NCBI RefSeq assembly: GCF_002964975.1
Contig: NZ_PSZM01000045.1
Location: 62,001-126,000 of the forward strand
Reading direction: 5' to 3'
Length of the DNA stretch: 64,000 bases
From: Apibacter adventoris
Lineage (GTDB): Bacteria; Bacteroidota; Bacteroidia; Flavobacteriales; Weeksellaceae
The notes below the pieces were generated by a model, which saw nothing but the letters and a program-made list of their open reading frames with translations, was not told the origin of the DNA and did no database searches. Positions within the stretch are counted from its first letter, which is position 1. Every line of letters starts with the position of its first letter. Positions 63,937 through 64,000 of this stretch are shown piece after piece. Position numbers and translations under genes: made by a program.

Positions 63937-64000
63937 TTTGCATATAAATTATATGCATGTATACTGAATTTTTCATACCGATATTTAGTTATTTTAAAAC

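Noticed and set aside
1-64000. CRISPR arrays, tRNA/rRNA genes, insertion sequences, attachment sites
   Set aside because: I looked for regularly spaced repeats, cloverleaf-type gaps and transposase or integrase genes and saw none. The protein at 28058-30001 bears a recombinase family name only.

Overview
The window looks like chromosomal DNA of an AT-rich member of the Bacteroidota, most likely class Flavobacteriia. The support is a full-length SprA (type IX secretion translocon), SusC/BtuB-type TonB receptors paired with a surface lipoprotein, flavobacterial families (DUF3810, DUF2461, DUF2339, HYC_CC_PP), and repeated Bacteroidota-type -7 promoter boxes (TAnnTTTG). I found no tRNA, rRNA, CRISPR array, insertion sequence or prophage.

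Layout. 1-2340: a creD operon with a small winged-helix regulator and two near-identical inverted repeats. 2612-3244: a MerR-type regulator and an acidic small protein. 3335-6855: a cobalamin riboswitch controlling a BtuB-like receptor and a BtuG-like lipoprotein. 7054-8498: a lone nuoN. 8854-20196: mostly minus-strand housekeeping and envelope genes (GNAT, agmatine deiminase, LD-carboxypeptidase, haem-binding protein, Ig-like lipoprotein, DUF2339, DUF3810, FtsX-type permease), with gtrA and a NamZ-type muramidase on the plus strand. 20451-32428: DUF2461, guaA, an NtrC-type regulator without a visible DNA-binding domain, ribA, an aspartate:alanine exchanger family transporter, pepT, a PF10136 membrane protein and a UvrD-type helicase. 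32744-37139: a TetR/DUF2867 pair with palindromic operators, and a HYC_CC_PP/TonB receptor pair. 37165-48593: an RNA-binding protein and the order maeB-ruvA-sprA-gcvH-vanZ. 48801-51422: a membrane protein and a ClC channel.

The most distinctive locus is 52308-63025. An XRE-family regulator is divergent from a six-gene run: a YbjN/CesT-like small protein, PspA/IM30, a YqiJ-like OB-fold membrane protein, a YqiK-like flotillin, a secreted alpha/beta hydrolase and a 1620-residue DUF3686/AAA+ ATPase. A perfect 12-bp inverted repeat between the divergent genes carries a -7 promoter box in each arm. A half-copy recurs before the ATPase gene, and a terminator closes the run. I infer a membrane-stress or membrane-remodelling module: PspA and flotillin act at the bilayer and the AAA+ protein would supply energy. 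The region is visibly richer in G and C than its surroundings.

The last gene (63067-63936) is an unrecognised 289-residue protein with its own context.
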